A stretch of DNA of 64,000 nt, taken from positions 248,001-312,000 of the forward strand of contig NZ_JAOBQJ010000003.1 in the NCBI RefSeq assembly GCF_026162425.1. Reading direction: 5' to 3'. A model generated the notes under the pieces. The model ran no database searches and was not told the DNA's origin. It saw nothing but the letters and a program-made list of their open reading frames with translations. The DNA comes from Flexivirga meconopsidis. Its GTDB lineage: Bacteria > Actinomycetota > Actinomycetes > Actinomycetales > Dermatophilaceae. Positions 48,171 through 56,901 of the stretch are shown here, in pieces. The position numbers were made by a program, and so were the translations under genes. The first letter of the stretch is position 1; each line of letters begins with the position of its first letter.

Positions 48171-48791
48171 TCAGCGCGCGGCGTCTTCCGCGGGCCGCCA
48201 CGGCTGGAACCAGTCGCTGGCCGGCCAGCCCTCGACGGCGCCGAGCAGTTCGTACATGGTCGCGCCGTCGATGCTTTCGCGGATGATGTCGGCATGGCCT
48301 GCGTGCCGGGCGAGCTCCTCCACGAGGTGCAACAGCACCCACCGGACCGACCAGCTCTCCAGGTCCTTCGGCCACCACGGCGCGTCGGTCGGCACCGGCA
48401 CCCGCTCCTCCAAGTCGTATGACGGCACCTGCGACGCAACGCGCTGGATCAGGGCGTCGAGGTCGCGGCGCAGTTGCTCGGGCGACTCGTCCGGGGTGAC
48501 GACATACTCCGCCTGATAGGCGGCGAACCGCTCCTGCTGCGAAAGCGAAGCGAGGGACGGGTCGACGGGCGGTGCGGCCGGCGCCGCGGCGGCCCGGTCC
48601 AGCCAACCGGCCGCGCAACGTGTGCCGTGCTTGACCAGCGCGCCGACGCTGAGGGTGGACACGGTCGGGGTGGCGCGGAACTGCTCGTCAGTCAATCCGT
48701 AGGCCGCGGACTTCAGTCCGAGCAGTTGCTGGGTGACGTAGCCGGCGAGCAGCTCGCCCTCGTGGTCGGTCTGCGGAGCATGTGCGGGCAT
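48171..48791 (-). CDS. DinB family protein (DUF664)
   Basis: A 206-residue four-helix-bundle protein of the DinB/mycothiol-dependent group. Metal-site histidines appear in VGALVKHGTRC, LLHLVEELARHAGHAD, with the spacing H-x3-H typical of the family. These proteins are thiol-transferase-like; in actinobacteria many use mycothiol. ATG 48791 has AAGGAG seven bases upstream. It is head-to-head with a YafY-type WYL regulator 112 bp away, which is its likely regulator. Confidence 0.83.
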   Translation of the reverse strand: MPAHAPQTDHEGELLAGYVTQQLLGLKSAAYGLTDEQFRATPTVSTLSVGALVKHGTRCAAGWLDRAAAAPAAPPVDPSLASLSQQERFAAYQAEYVVTPDESPEQLRRDLDALIQRVASQVPSYDLEERVPVPTDAPWWPKDLESWSVRWVLLHLVEELARHAGHADIIRESIDGATMYELLGAVEGWPASDWFQPWRPAEDAAR

Positions 48792-48903
48792 GAGGCGTCT
48801 CCTTGGTCCTCTCGTCGGATCCGGCCGCGTCGGCCGGTGCAGCACCGACGATCCGGCATGATGAGGACAGTTGCTGTCCGTTAGCCGATGGAGGGTGGTC
48901 GAC

Positions 48904-49851
48904 ATGGCGGAAACCACGGCACGACTACTGCAACTGCTCGGGCTGCTCCAGGCGCAAGCGGTCTGGACCGGCCCCGAACTCGCCGACCGGCTCGGCGTCA
49001 CCACCCGTTCGGTACGCCGCGACATGGAGCGGCTGCGCGAGCTCGGTTACCCGGTGCAGGCCAGTCGCGGGCTGGGTGGTGGCTACCAGCTCGGCGCCGG
49101 GCGTGCGCTGCCGCCGCTGCTGCTCGACCAGGACGAGGCGGTGGCGGTCGCGGTCTGTCTGCGGCTGGCCGCCGGCGGCACGGTCGCCGGTGTGGGGGAG
49201 GCTGCCATCAGGACCATGACCAAGCTCGACCAGGTGATGCCGGCAAACATCCGGGCCCAGGTGACCGCGGTGCAGGAGGCCACGGTCACCGTCGAATACC
49301 AGGCCGTCACGGTCGATGCCGACGATCTGCTGGTGCTCGCCCGCGCGATCCGGGAGTCCCATCAGGCGCGATTCGAGTATGTCGCGCGCACCGGTGCCGC
49401 GACCTCCCGCAGGATCGAGCCCTACCGGTTGGTCGCCACCGGAAGACGTTGGTATCTCATGGCTTTCGACCTCGACCGGGACGACTGGCGCTCGTTTCGC
49501 CTGGACCGGATGACCCAGGTGCGCGCCTCCACCTTCGGCTTCACCCCGCGCGAGGCGCCGGACGCCGAGGAGTTCATCCGCCGGTCGGTGCACTCCGGGT
49601 GGGATCAGGAGGCGACTCTGCGGCTCCACTGCCCGGCCGCCGAGGTGCGCGAACACGTCGGCGGGTGGGGGCAGTTGACGGCGATCGACGAGCGCAGTTG
49701 CGAGCTGCGGGTCGGCAGCCACGACGTCGAGCTGATGGCGTGGTGGTTGCTCCGGTTGCCGGTCGACTTCGAGGTCGTCGACAACGAGGAACTCGTCGCG
49801 GCATACCGGCGGATCGCGCAGCGCGTCGATCGCCTGGCGGCCGGTCACTGA
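48904..49851 (+). CDS. YafY-type HTH and WYL domain regulator
   Basis: A 315-residue transcription factor. The N-terminal winged helix has WTGPELADRLGVTTRSVRRDMERL broken only by its turn; a WYL domain follows with RIEPYRLVATGRRWYLMAFD, and a WCX C-terminal extension ends the protein. WYL domains sense ligands such as nucleic acid signals in other systems; here the ligand is unknown. ATG 48904 has GGAGGG eight bases upstream. It is divergent from the DinB gene. Confidence 0.88.
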   Translation: MAETTARLLQLLGLLQAQAVWTGPELADRLGVTTRSVRRDMERLRELGYPVQASRGLGGGYQLGAGRALPPLLLDQDEAVAVAVCLRLAAGGTVAGVGEAAIRTMTKLDQVMPANIRAQVTAVQEATVTVEYQAVTVDADDLLVLARAIRESHQARFEYVARTGAATSRRIEPYRLVATGRRWYLMAFDLDRDDWRSFRLDRMTQVRASTFGFTPREAPDAEEFIRRSVHSGWDQEATLRLHCPAAEVREHVGGWGQLTAIDERSCELRVGSHDVELMAWWLLRLPVDFEVVDNEELVAAYRRIAQRVDRLAAGH

Positions 49852-49883
49852 TCCGACGCGCGTGCGTGGCACAGTGGCTGCCC

Positions 49884-50507
49884 GTGCAGGACGAGATCGG
49901 TGTCGGCCCGTGGCCCGGCGAGTGGCCGACGACCGAGGACGGCAGCCCCGACCCGAGGTATGACGAGGCGCTGCTCGCCGACGGCGACCGGCGCAACGTG
50001 GTGGACCGCTATCGCTACTGGACGCAGGAGGCGATCGTCGCCGACCTCGACCGGCACCGTCACGACTTCCACATCGCGGTCGAGAACTGGGGCCATGACT
50101 TCAACATCGGCTCGGTGATCCGCACCGCAAACGCCTTCAACGCCAAGGCTTTTCACATCGTCGGCAAACGCCGGTGGAATCGTCGGGGAGCGATGGTCAC
50201 CGACCGCTACCAGCACGAGCTGCATCACGCGGACGTCGACTCGCTCCGCGAGTGGGCCGGCGACCTACCGCTGATCGGCATCGACAACCTTCCCGGCAGT
50301 CTGCCCATCGAGACCTACGACCTGCCGCGCGAGTGTGTGCTGGTCTTCGGTCAGGAGGGTCCCGGGCTGAGCGCGCAGATGCGGGCCGCGTGCACCGCCA
50401 TACTCCACATCGAGCAGTTCGGCTCGACCCGGTCGATCAACGCCGGTGCCGCCGCGGCGATCGCCATGCACATGTGGATTCTGCGGCACGTCCACGGACA
50501 GGGTTAG
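49884..50507 (+). CDS. SpoU/TrmH family RNA 2'-O-methyltransferase
   Basis: A 207-residue SPOUT-fold methyltransferase. The three motifs are NIGSVIRTANAFNAKAFHIVG (motif 1), VLVFGQEGPGLS (motif 2) and SINAGAAAAIAMHMW (motif 3), the knotted SAM site. It should methylate a ribose in rRNA or tRNA; the target nucleotide is not known. The start is GTG 49884, with GTG 49866 in frame six codons earlier; neither has a ribosome binding site. It begins 33 bp after the WYL gene. Confidence 0.85.
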   Translation: MQDEIGVGPWPGEWPTTEDGSPDPRYDEALLADGDRRNVVDRYRYWTQEAIVADLDRHRHDFHIAVENWGHDFNIGSVIRTANAFNAKAFHIVGKRRWNRRGAMVTDRYQHELHHADVDSLREWAGDLPLIGIDNLPGSLPIETYDLPRECVLVFGQEGPGLSAQMRAACTAILHIEQFGSTRSINAGAAAAIAMHMWILRHVHGQG

Positions 50508-50607
50508 AAGTTTTTCGCCGAACCTGTCGATTGCGACCGGTCCCGCGCGTCATCGTGCTGTCAGACCAAAACCAAGAGCACGACCGACGCACGACGAAAG
50601 GTCATCG

Positions 50608-50964
50608 ATGAGCACGCGATTCCTGGTGTTGCTGCCGGCTCCGGAGGCGGAGTGGGCGAAGCTGCCGCCGGAGGAACACGAGAAGGGGCAGCGCGCCCAC
50701 GCACGCTTCAACAAGGAGCTGGCCGAGGGCGGGCACAAGGTCCTTTTCGCCGGCCCATTGCAGCCGTCCGCGCAGGCGCTGTCGATGCGGCCCGACGGGC
50801 ACGGCGGGACGACTGTCACCGACGGGCCCTTCACCGAGTCCGTCGAGCAGATCGTCGGGTTCTACCTGATCGAGAGCGACGACCGGGACGGCGTGATCGC
50901 CTGCTGCGAGCAGCTGTCCAGCACCGGTGACCTGATCGAGCTGCGCGAGATGCAAGGAGACTAG
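50608..50964 (+). CDS. YCII-related (DGPF domain) protein, copy 1
   Basis: A 118-residue ferredoxin-like-fold protein with the DGPF motif visible as TDGPFTESVEQIVGFYLIE. It is one of three YCII-type frames that run into an ECF42-like sigma factor gene, the arrangement typical of ECF42 loci. The role is not established; these proteins are thought to be part of the sigma factor's response. ATG 50608 lies 10 bases after GAAAGG, and the gene ends just before the deleted copy. Confidence 0.85.
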   Translation: MSTRFLVLLPAPEAEWAKLPPEEHEKGQRAHARFNKELAEGGHKVLFAGPLQPSAQALSMRPDGHGGTTVTDGPFTESVEQIVGFYLIESDDRDGVIACCEQLSSTGDLIELREMQGD

Positions 50965-50966
50965 AG

Positions 50967-51083
50967 ATGACCGAATACATGATCGTGATCCTCGGCGACG
51001 CCGACCGGTGGTGGACGACGATGACGCCGGGCGACGGCATCGAGCTGCGCCGCACAGTGACGCAGCAGGAGCGGGCGTCATGA
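50967..51083 (+). pseudogene. YCII-related remnant with internal deletion (38 codons)
   Basis: A 38-residue frame that starts exactly like a YCII protein (MTEYMIVILGDADRWWTTMTP) and then jumps to what looks like a family C-terminus (GDGIELRRTV). The middle, including the DGPF motif, is missing. It keeps its ribosome binding site (AAGGAG at 50954) and overlaps the next start by ATGA, so it may still be translated as a coupling leader. It is too short to be detected as a standard gene. Confidence 0.7.
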
Positions 51084-51430
51084 CGAAGTACCTCGTGCTG
51101 CTGGCCGGTCGCGAGGGCGAGTGGGAGGCCGCCACCGACGAGCAGCGCGCGGGCTGGCACCGCGACCATCTCGAGTTCGGGCGGGTCGTCGGCGACGACA
51201 TCCTCGGCGGCGAGGCGCTCGCCGGCACCGACACTGCGACGACCGTGCGACGGCGCGGTGGGAAGGCCGAGCTGACCGACGGGCCGTTCGCCGAGACCGC
51301 CGAACAGATCGGCGGGTTCTACCTGGTGCAGGCGCCCGATCTGGACCAGGTGCTCGCCTGGTGCGAGCTGCTGCCGGAGATCTACACCCTCGAGGTGCGC
51401 CCCTGCATCGAGGTCGACCTGTCCGCATGA
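51080..51430 (+). CDS. YCII-related (DGPF domain) protein, copy 2
   Basis: A 116-residue YCII protein with TDGPFAETAEQIGGFYLVQ and a C-terminal EVRPCIEVDLSA. It overlaps the deletion remnant by four bases at its start and the sigma factor gene by four bases at its end, so it is in the same transcript. It is clearly related to the first copy. Confidence 0.87.
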   Translation: MTKYLVLLAGREGEWEAATDEQRAGWHRDHLEFGRVVGDDILGGEALAGTDTATTVRRRGGKAELTDGPFAETAEQIGGFYLVQAPDLDQVLAWCELLPEIYTLEVRPCIEVDLSA

Positions 51431-52660
51431 CCACGCTCGAGCAGGTATGGCGGGACGAGTGGGGCCGGCTGCTGGCCCTGCTCGTCCGACGGACCCGGCG
51501 GCTGGACCTGGCCGAGGATGCGCTCGCCGAGGCGTTCGAGACCGCCGCCCGGCGCTGGCCGGAGGACGGCACACCGGACAATCCGGCCGCCTGGCTGCTG
51601 ACCGCGGCCCGGCGGCGCGTGCTGGACCGGCTGCGCGCCGAGGCGGTCGCCGCCCGCAAGCAACCCCTGCTCGCGATGGGAGGACTCCCGGATGCGGCAC
51701 CGCACGACGCCGGACGACGACCTGCTCCGCCTGGCACTGCTCGCCGCTCACCCGTCGCTGTCGCCGCAGGCGGGCGCCGCCCTCACCCTGCGGCTGGTGC
51801 TCGGCGTGCAGACCGCCGACATCGCGCGGCTCTTTCTGGTCAGCGAGGCGACCATGGCGGCCCGGCTGACCCGCGCCCGCAAGAAGGTCGTCGCGGCGGG
51901 AGTGCCGCTCGCCATACCTGGTGACGACGTGCTGGCCGACCGGCTCGACACGGTCGCGAAGGTCGCCTATCTGGCCTTCACCGCGGGCTACGCCCCAGGC
52001 AGCGGGCCGGATGTCGTGCGGGCCGAGCTCGCCGGCGAGGCGATCCGGCTGGTGCGGCTCTTGCGGTCGAACAACCCTGCCGCGCAAGGAAATCCGTCAC
52101 TGATCGCGCTGGAGGCGTTGATGCTGCTGCAGCATTCCCGCCGGGACGCGCGGGTCGACGGCAGTGGCCGGATCGTGCTGCTGCCGGATCAGGACCGCAC
52201 GCGCTGGCACCGTGCCGAGATCGACGAGGGTATGACGCTGCTGCAGTCGCTCACCGGTGGCGGTGCCGCGCGGCTGTCGAGCGTGCTCGCCGCGGACTAC
52301 CTGCTGCAGGCGTTGATCGCCGCCGAGCACGCGCGCCCCGCCCGGCCGCAGGACACCGACTGGGTGGTGATCAGCGACTTCTACCGGCAGCTGGACCACC
52401 TCACCGGGTCACCGGTGGTGCGGCTCAACCGGGCGGTCGCCGTCGCGGAGGCGGGGGACGTCCCGGCCGCGTTCGCCCTGCTCGACGGACTGGAGGACTC
52501 CCTCGGGCGGTCGCACCGGTTGCCGGCGGTCCGCGCGGAGCTGCTGCGTCGCACCGGGCGCGACGAGGAGGCACTCGCGTCATACCGGCTGGCGCTGGGG
52601 ATGTGCGGCAGCGACGCCGAGCGCGCCGCGCTGCAGCGCCGGATCGACGACCTCGGCTGA
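51427..52660 (+). pseudogene. ECF42-type RNA polymerase sigma factor, frameshifted
   Basis: Frame 1 from ATG 51427 encodes sigma region 2 (EDALAEAFETAARRWPEDG, NPAAWLLTAARRR). Near base 51712 the homology passes to the next frame, whose DDDLLRLALL, region 4 (TADIARLFLVSEATMAARLTRARKK) and the long C-terminal TPR-like extension typical of ECF42 run to 52660. A single extra base there would explain it. Read as they stand, the halves are a truncated protein and a possible restart at ATG 51692. It may be a true mutation or a sequence error. Confidence 0.8.
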
Positions 52661-52774
52661 CCTCGACCGACCTCGCCGCCGTCGTCCCAGCTGGTGCGAC
52701 CACCCCGCCGCGCACGGCCGCCGCATGGAAGGATGATCCGGAACGGCAATTCTGACGTCGAAACGGAGTTCACC

Positions 52775-53803
52775 ATGCCGATTGCGACCCCCGAGGTCTA
52801 CGCCGAGATGCTCGACAAGGCCAAGAAGGGCGGCTTCGCCTACCCGGCCATCAACGTCTCGAGCAGCCAGACCCTGAACGCAGCCATCAAGGGCTTCGCC
52901 GACGCCGGCAGCGACGGCATCATCCAGGTCTCGACCGGCGGCGCCGAGTACTTCTCCGGCCTGGGTGTGAAGAACATGGTGACCGGTGCGCTCGCCATGT
53001 CCGCCTTCGCGCACGAGGTCGCGTCGGCATACGACGTGAACATCGCGCTGCACACCGACCACTGCCCGAAGGACAAGCTGGACACCTTCGTCCGCCCGCT
53101 GCTCGAGGCGTCGACCGAGCGGGTGAAGCAGGGTGGGCTGCCCTACTTCCAGTCGCACATGTGGGACGGCTCGGCGGTCGAACTGCACGAAAACCTCCAG
53201 ATTGCAGAGGAATTGCTCGAAAAGTGCAAGGCCGCCAAGATCATCCTGGAGATCGAGGTCGGTGTGGTCGGCGGCGAGGAGGACGGCGTCGAGGGCAAGA
53301 TCGACGACAAGCTCTACTCGACCCCCGAGGACGCGATTGCCACCGCGAAGGCGCTCGGCACCGGTGACAAGGGCTACTACATGACCGCCCTGACCTTCGG
53401 CAACGTGCACGGCGTCTACAAGCCGGGCAACGTCAAGCTGCGGCCCGAGGTGCTCAAGACCGCCCAGGACGCGGTGCACAAGGAGTTCAAGACGCCCGAC
53501 GACAAGCCGTTCCACCTGGTCTTCCACGGCGGCTCCGGCTCCGACCCCAAGGAGATCGAGGAAGCGGTCTCCTACGGCGTGGTCAAGATGAACGTCGACA
53601 CCGACACCCAGTACGCCTTCACCCGTCCGGTCGCCGGCTGGATGATGAGCAACTACGACGGCGTGCTCAAGATCGACGGCGAGGTCGGCGACAAGAAGAA
53701 GTACGACCCGCGCGCGTGGGGCAAGGCGGCCGAGACCGGTATGTCGGAGCGGGTCGTCGAGGCGTGCCAGAACCTCGGCTCGGCCGGCAAGCACATCGGC
53801 TGA
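52775..53803 (+). CDS. fba: class II fructose-bisphosphate aldolase
   Basis: A 342-residue zinc-dependent aldolase that splits fructose-1,6-bisphosphate in glycolysis. The metal-site residues lie in ALHTDHCPKD (His, and the catalytic Asp), ILEIEVGVVGGEEDGVE, FGNVHGVYK and VFHGGSGSD. It is the long (class IIA) form found in actinobacteria. ATG 52775 has a GGAG site at 52764. The DUF3151 gene follows 9 bp on, a common actinobacterial pairing. Confidence 0.95.
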   Translation: MPIATPEVYAEMLDKAKKGGFAYPAINVSSSQTLNAAIKGFADAGSDGIIQVSTGGAEYFSGLGVKNMVTGALAMSAFAHEVASAYDVNIALHTDHCPKDKLDTFVRPLLEASTERVKQGGLPYFQSHMWDGSAVELHENLQIAEELLEKCKAAKIILEIEVGVVGGEEDGVEGKIDDKLYSTPEDAIATAKALGTGDKGYYMTALTFGNVHGVYKPGNVKLRPEVLKTAQDAVHKEFKTPDDKPFHLVFHGGSGSDPKEIEEAVSYGVVKMNVDTDTQYAFTRPVAGWMMSNYDGVLKIDGEVGDKKKYDPRAWGKAAETGMSERVVEACQNLGSAGKHIG

Positions 53804-53812
53804 GAGGACGTC

Positions 53813-54217
53813 ATGAGCGACAACCTCCTCGGCATACCCGAGACGAAACTGCCCGTCGACCCTGCGAGTGCGGCCCTCGAGCAGGGTGTCGACCCGCGCG
53901 ACGTCGCCCGCACCAACCCGAGCTCGTCGCTCGCCTGGGCGACGCTCGCCGAGGACGCGCTCGCCGACGGCGACGTGATCGAGGCCTACGCGTTCGCGCG
54001 CACCGGCTACCACCGCGGGCTCGACGCGCTGCGCAAGTCGGGTTGGCGCGGCCAGGGGCCGGTGCCCTGGGAGCACGAGCCCAACCGCGGCTTCCTGCGT
54101 GCGCTCGCGGCGCTGTCCAAGGCGGCCGATGCGATCGGCGAGACCGACGAGCAGCGGCGCACTGCCGACTTCCTGCGCGACTCATCGGCCACCGGCGCCC
54201 GCGAGCTCGGCCTGTAG
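53813..54217 (+). CDS. DUF3151 family protein
   Basis: A 134-residue soluble protein of the actinobacterial DUF3151 family, whose function is not known. Recognisable segments are TKLPVDPASAALEQGVD, the TPR-like LAWATLAEDALADGDVIEAYAFARTGYHRGL broken into two helices, and NRGFLRALAALSKAADAIGE. It is next to fba here and in other actinobacteria, and ends before a terminator. Confidence 0.85.
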   Translation: MSDNLLGIPETKLPVDPASAALEQGVDPRDVARTNPSSSLAWATLAEDALADGDVIEAYAFARTGYHRGLDALRKSGWRGQGPVPWEHEPNRGFLRALAALSKAADAIGETDEQRRTADFLRDSSATGARELGL

Positions 54218-54238
54218 CTCCCTTCGGGCCACCAAGAG

Positions 54239-54270
54239 ATCCGTCCCTGCTTGCGGGGGCGGATTTCTTT
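54239..54270 (+). terminator. rho-independent terminator after fba–DUF3151
   Basis: Nine-base stem 54239–54247 pairs with the segment ending at 54264 (one G·T pair), and is followed by TTCTTT. This is a clear intrinsic terminator for the fba operon. Confidence 0.8.
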
Positions 54271-54358
54271 CAATTGCTAACAAATGCAATGGGGTTCGTC
54301 GCTGATCGTCTGCTCGCAAATCCAGCCGGAAGGCGTTTCCTGGGAATACCCTGACCGG

Positions 54359-55867
54359 ATGGGACAGACGACCGGCAAGGCGCAGTCCTCACTGCTGCGC
54401 AAGAAGTCCGTGCAACAGGCGATCCGGGACACCGAGGGTGAGCACGGCCTCAAGAAGGAGATGGGTCCGCTCCAGCTGACCATCTTCGGGGTCGGGGTCA
54501 TCGTCGGCACGGGCATTTTCGTGCTGACCGGCACCGCGGCCGCGGAGAAGGCCGGCCCGGCGGTGCCGTTGTCCTTCGTGGTGGCCGCCGTCGTCTGTGG
54601 CCTGGCTGCGCTGTGTTATGCCGAATTTGCTTCCGCCGTGCCGGTGGCCGGCTCGGCATACACCTTCTCTTACACCTCGCTCGGTGAGTTGTTCGCCTGG
54701 GTGATCGGGTGGGACCTGATCCTGGAGTTCGCGTTCGGTGCCGCGACCGTGGCCAAGGGGTGGTCGGGCTACCTGACCAGTCTGCTCGCCGACGTCGGCA
54801 TCGATCTGCCGTCGTCGATCGCCGGCGAGGATGCCGTCTTCAACCTGCCCGCTGTGGCCATCGTTGGCATCGTCGCGGCGATCCTCGTGCTCGGCGTGCG
54901 GGAGAGTTCACGGACCAATGTGATCGTCGTGGCGATCAAGCTGACCGTGATCATGATCGTGATCCTGGTCGGCTTCTTCTACGTCACCAAGTCCAACTGG
55001 TCCCCCTTCATCCCCGATAGCAAGCCCGGCGACTCCGCCTCCGGCTTCGACCAGGCGCCGCTCATCCAGGTGCTGCTCGGGCAGCCGACGAGTTCCTTCG
55101 GGGTGCCGGGCATCTTCTTCGGCGCCAGCCTGGTGTTCTTCGCGTTCATCGGCTTCGACATCGTCGCGACCGCGGCCGAGGAGACCAAGCGCCCGCAGCG
55201 CGACCTGCCGATCGGCATCTTTGCCTCCTTGGCGGTCTGCACCGTGCTCTACATCCTGACCAGCCTCGTGGTGACCGGCATGGTGCCCTACGACAAGCTG
55301 ACCGACTCCAACACCAACGGCGCCCCACTCGCCTACGCCTTCGATCAGGTGGGTGTCGGCTGGGCGTCGACGGTGATCTCGATCGGTGCCCTGGCCGGCC
55401 TGACCTCGACGGTGTTGATCCTGATGTACGGGCAGTCGCGGGTGTTCTTCGCGATGGCCCGCGATGGCCTGCTGCCGAAGTCGTTCTCGACCGTGCACCC
55501 GAAATTCAAGACGCCCTACCGGATCACGATCATCACCGCCGTGGTGGTGGCCGCGCTCGCCGCGTTCCTGCCGCTGCAGGTGCTCGGCGAGGCGACCAAC
55601 ATCGGCACGCTCTCGGCGTTCTGTCTCGTCTCGGTCGCGGTGATCGTGCTGCGCAAGAGTCAGCCTGACCTGCCCCGGTCGTTCCGGGTGCCGTGGGTGC
55701 CCGTCATACCGATCCTCGCGGTGATCACCAGCCTCTACCTGATGATCAACCTGCCGGTCGGCACCTGGATCCGGCTGATCGTCTGGATGGCGATCGGGAT
55801 GGTCATCTACTTCGTCTACGCGCGGCACCGCAGCAACCTGGCGCGCGGCGTCGGCGCCGACGAGTAG
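54359..55867 (+). CDS. APC family amino acid permease
   Basis: A 502-residue transporter with 12 or more membrane helices. The first helix has the APC motif GVGVIVGTGIFVLTG, followed by SFVVAAVVCGLAALCYAEFAS. It belongs to the cationic amino acid/polyamine group; the substrate is unknown. ATG 54359 is six bases after a TACCCT box and lacks a ribosome binding site, so it is probably leaderless; an in-frame ATG at 54284 lies upstream of that box and is less likely. Confidence 0.9.
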   Translation: MGQTTGKAQSSLLRKKSVQQAIRDTEGEHGLKKEMGPLQLTIFGVGVIVGTGIFVLTGTAAAEKAGPAVPLSFVVAAVVCGLAALCYAEFASAVPVAGSAYTFSYTSLGELFAWVIGWDLILEFAFGAATVAKGWSGYLTSLLADVGIDLPSSIAGEDAVFNLPAVAIVGIVAAILVLGVRESSRTNVIVVAIKLTVIMIVILVGFFYVTKSNWSPFIPDSKPGDSASGFDQAPLIQVLLGQPTSSFGVPGIFFGASLVFFAFIGFDIVATAAEETKRPQRDLPIGIFASLAVCTVLYILTSLVVTGMVPYDKLTDSNTNGAPLAYAFDQVGVGWASTVISIGALAGLTSTVLILMYGQSRVFFAMARDGLLPKSFSTVHPKFKTPYRITIITAVVVAALAAFLPLQVLGEATNIGTLSAFCLVSVAVIVLRKSQPDLPRSFRVPWVPVIPILAVITSLYLMINLPVGTWIRLIVWMAIGMVIYFVYARHRSNLARGVGADE

Positions 55868-55907
55868 CAGACCCCCGCGCCGTCAGTGGCGCTCTAGGCT
55901 GGCCGGC

Positions 55908-56861
55908 ATGGACGGTCGCCTCGGAGTGCTCGGTGTCGGACCGCAGGGCGAACAGCTCTACCGCCACGTGCTGCGTGCCCCGGGATTGACCCTCGCCGCG
56001 CACGTGGCGCAGCTGGGCTGGACCGACTACGAGGCCGAGCATGCGATCGAGCAGTTGCGCGCCCGGCGGCTGGTGCGGGTCACCGACCTCGGCGAGGTCG
56101 TCGCCGACCATCCGCGGGCCGCTCTCGAGCGGGTGGTGAGCGCCGAGGAGGCGCGCCTGGCGACCCGGCGGCAGGACCTCGCCCGGGTGCGCGACGCGAT
56201 CGACAGCTTCGTGACCGATCACCGTGTCGGACAAGAGATCTCGGCGGTCGACCAGCCGGTGCGCGAGCGCGTCGACCGGGCGGTGCTGGTGTCGGTGCAC
56301 GAGCACCTGATGGCCTCGACCGTCGGTGTGGTGCGGCAGACGCTGTCGACGGTGCCGGACCGCTCGGTCGAGGACTACCCGACGGTGCGTCAGCAGCTGG
56401 AGTCCGGGCGCGAGCAGCGCACGCTCTATCTGCCGAGCGCGCTCGAGGGCGACGGGACGTGGCTGTCCGATTGGGCGGCCTTGGGGGAGCAACAGCGCGT
56501 TGCGGGCCAATTGCCTTCGGATTTCGTGTGTTTCGGCGATGAGGTCGCGCTCGGCTCGACTGACTGGGGCCGCACCGACGGTGATTCCGTCGTGTTGCGC
56601 GATCCCATGGTCGTCGCGGCGTTCGTTGCACTCTTCGACCGTCTGTGGGCGGCCGCGACACCGATGGACGCGACTGCGGACACCTCGCAGGCGCTGGTCG
56701 ACTGGATGCGGCAGGGGCTCACCGACGAGGCGATCGCGCGTGCGATGGGCATCTCGCTGCGCACCGTGCGCCGACGCATCGCGGCGCTGATGACCGACCA
56801 CGACGTGGCCACCCGTTTCCAGCTGGCGCTGCGGATCGCCGAGCGCCGCCAGTCGGACTGA
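55908..56861 (+). CDS. TrmB-like and LuxR-type HTH regulator
   Basis: A 317-residue regulator. Residues 1–60 look like a TrmB-type winged helix, with a long helical region after it (about 75–110), a central effector-like domain, and a C-terminal LuxR-type helix-turn-helix in [21 protein letters not shown]. The type is common in actinobacteria with unknown ligands. ATG 55908 lies eight bases after TAGGCT and has no ribosome binding site. Confidence 0.83.
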   Translation: MDGRLGVLGVGPQGEQLYRHVLRAPGLTLAAHVAQLGWTDYEAEHAIEQLRARRLVRVTDLGEVVADHPRAALERVVSAEEARLATRRQDLARVRDAIDSFVTDHRVGQEISAVDQPVRERVDRAVLVSVHEHLMASTVGVVRQTLSTVPDRSVEDYPTVRQQLESGREQRTLYLPSALEGDGTWLSDWAALGEQQRVAGQLPSDFVCFGDEVALGSTDWGRTDGDSVVLRDPMVVAAFVALFDRLWAAATPMDATADTSQALVDWMRQGLTDEAIARAMGISLRTVRRRIAALMTDHDVATRFQLALRIAERRQSD

Positions 56862-56901
56862 TCTCCTTCAGCGCGAGCCGGTCGCATGTGAGGATGATCG
56901 T

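Noticed and set aside
51692-52660. An independent full-length gene starting at ATG 51692.
   Set aside because: It begins in the middle of the sigma factor family alignment, with region 2 in the preceding frame.
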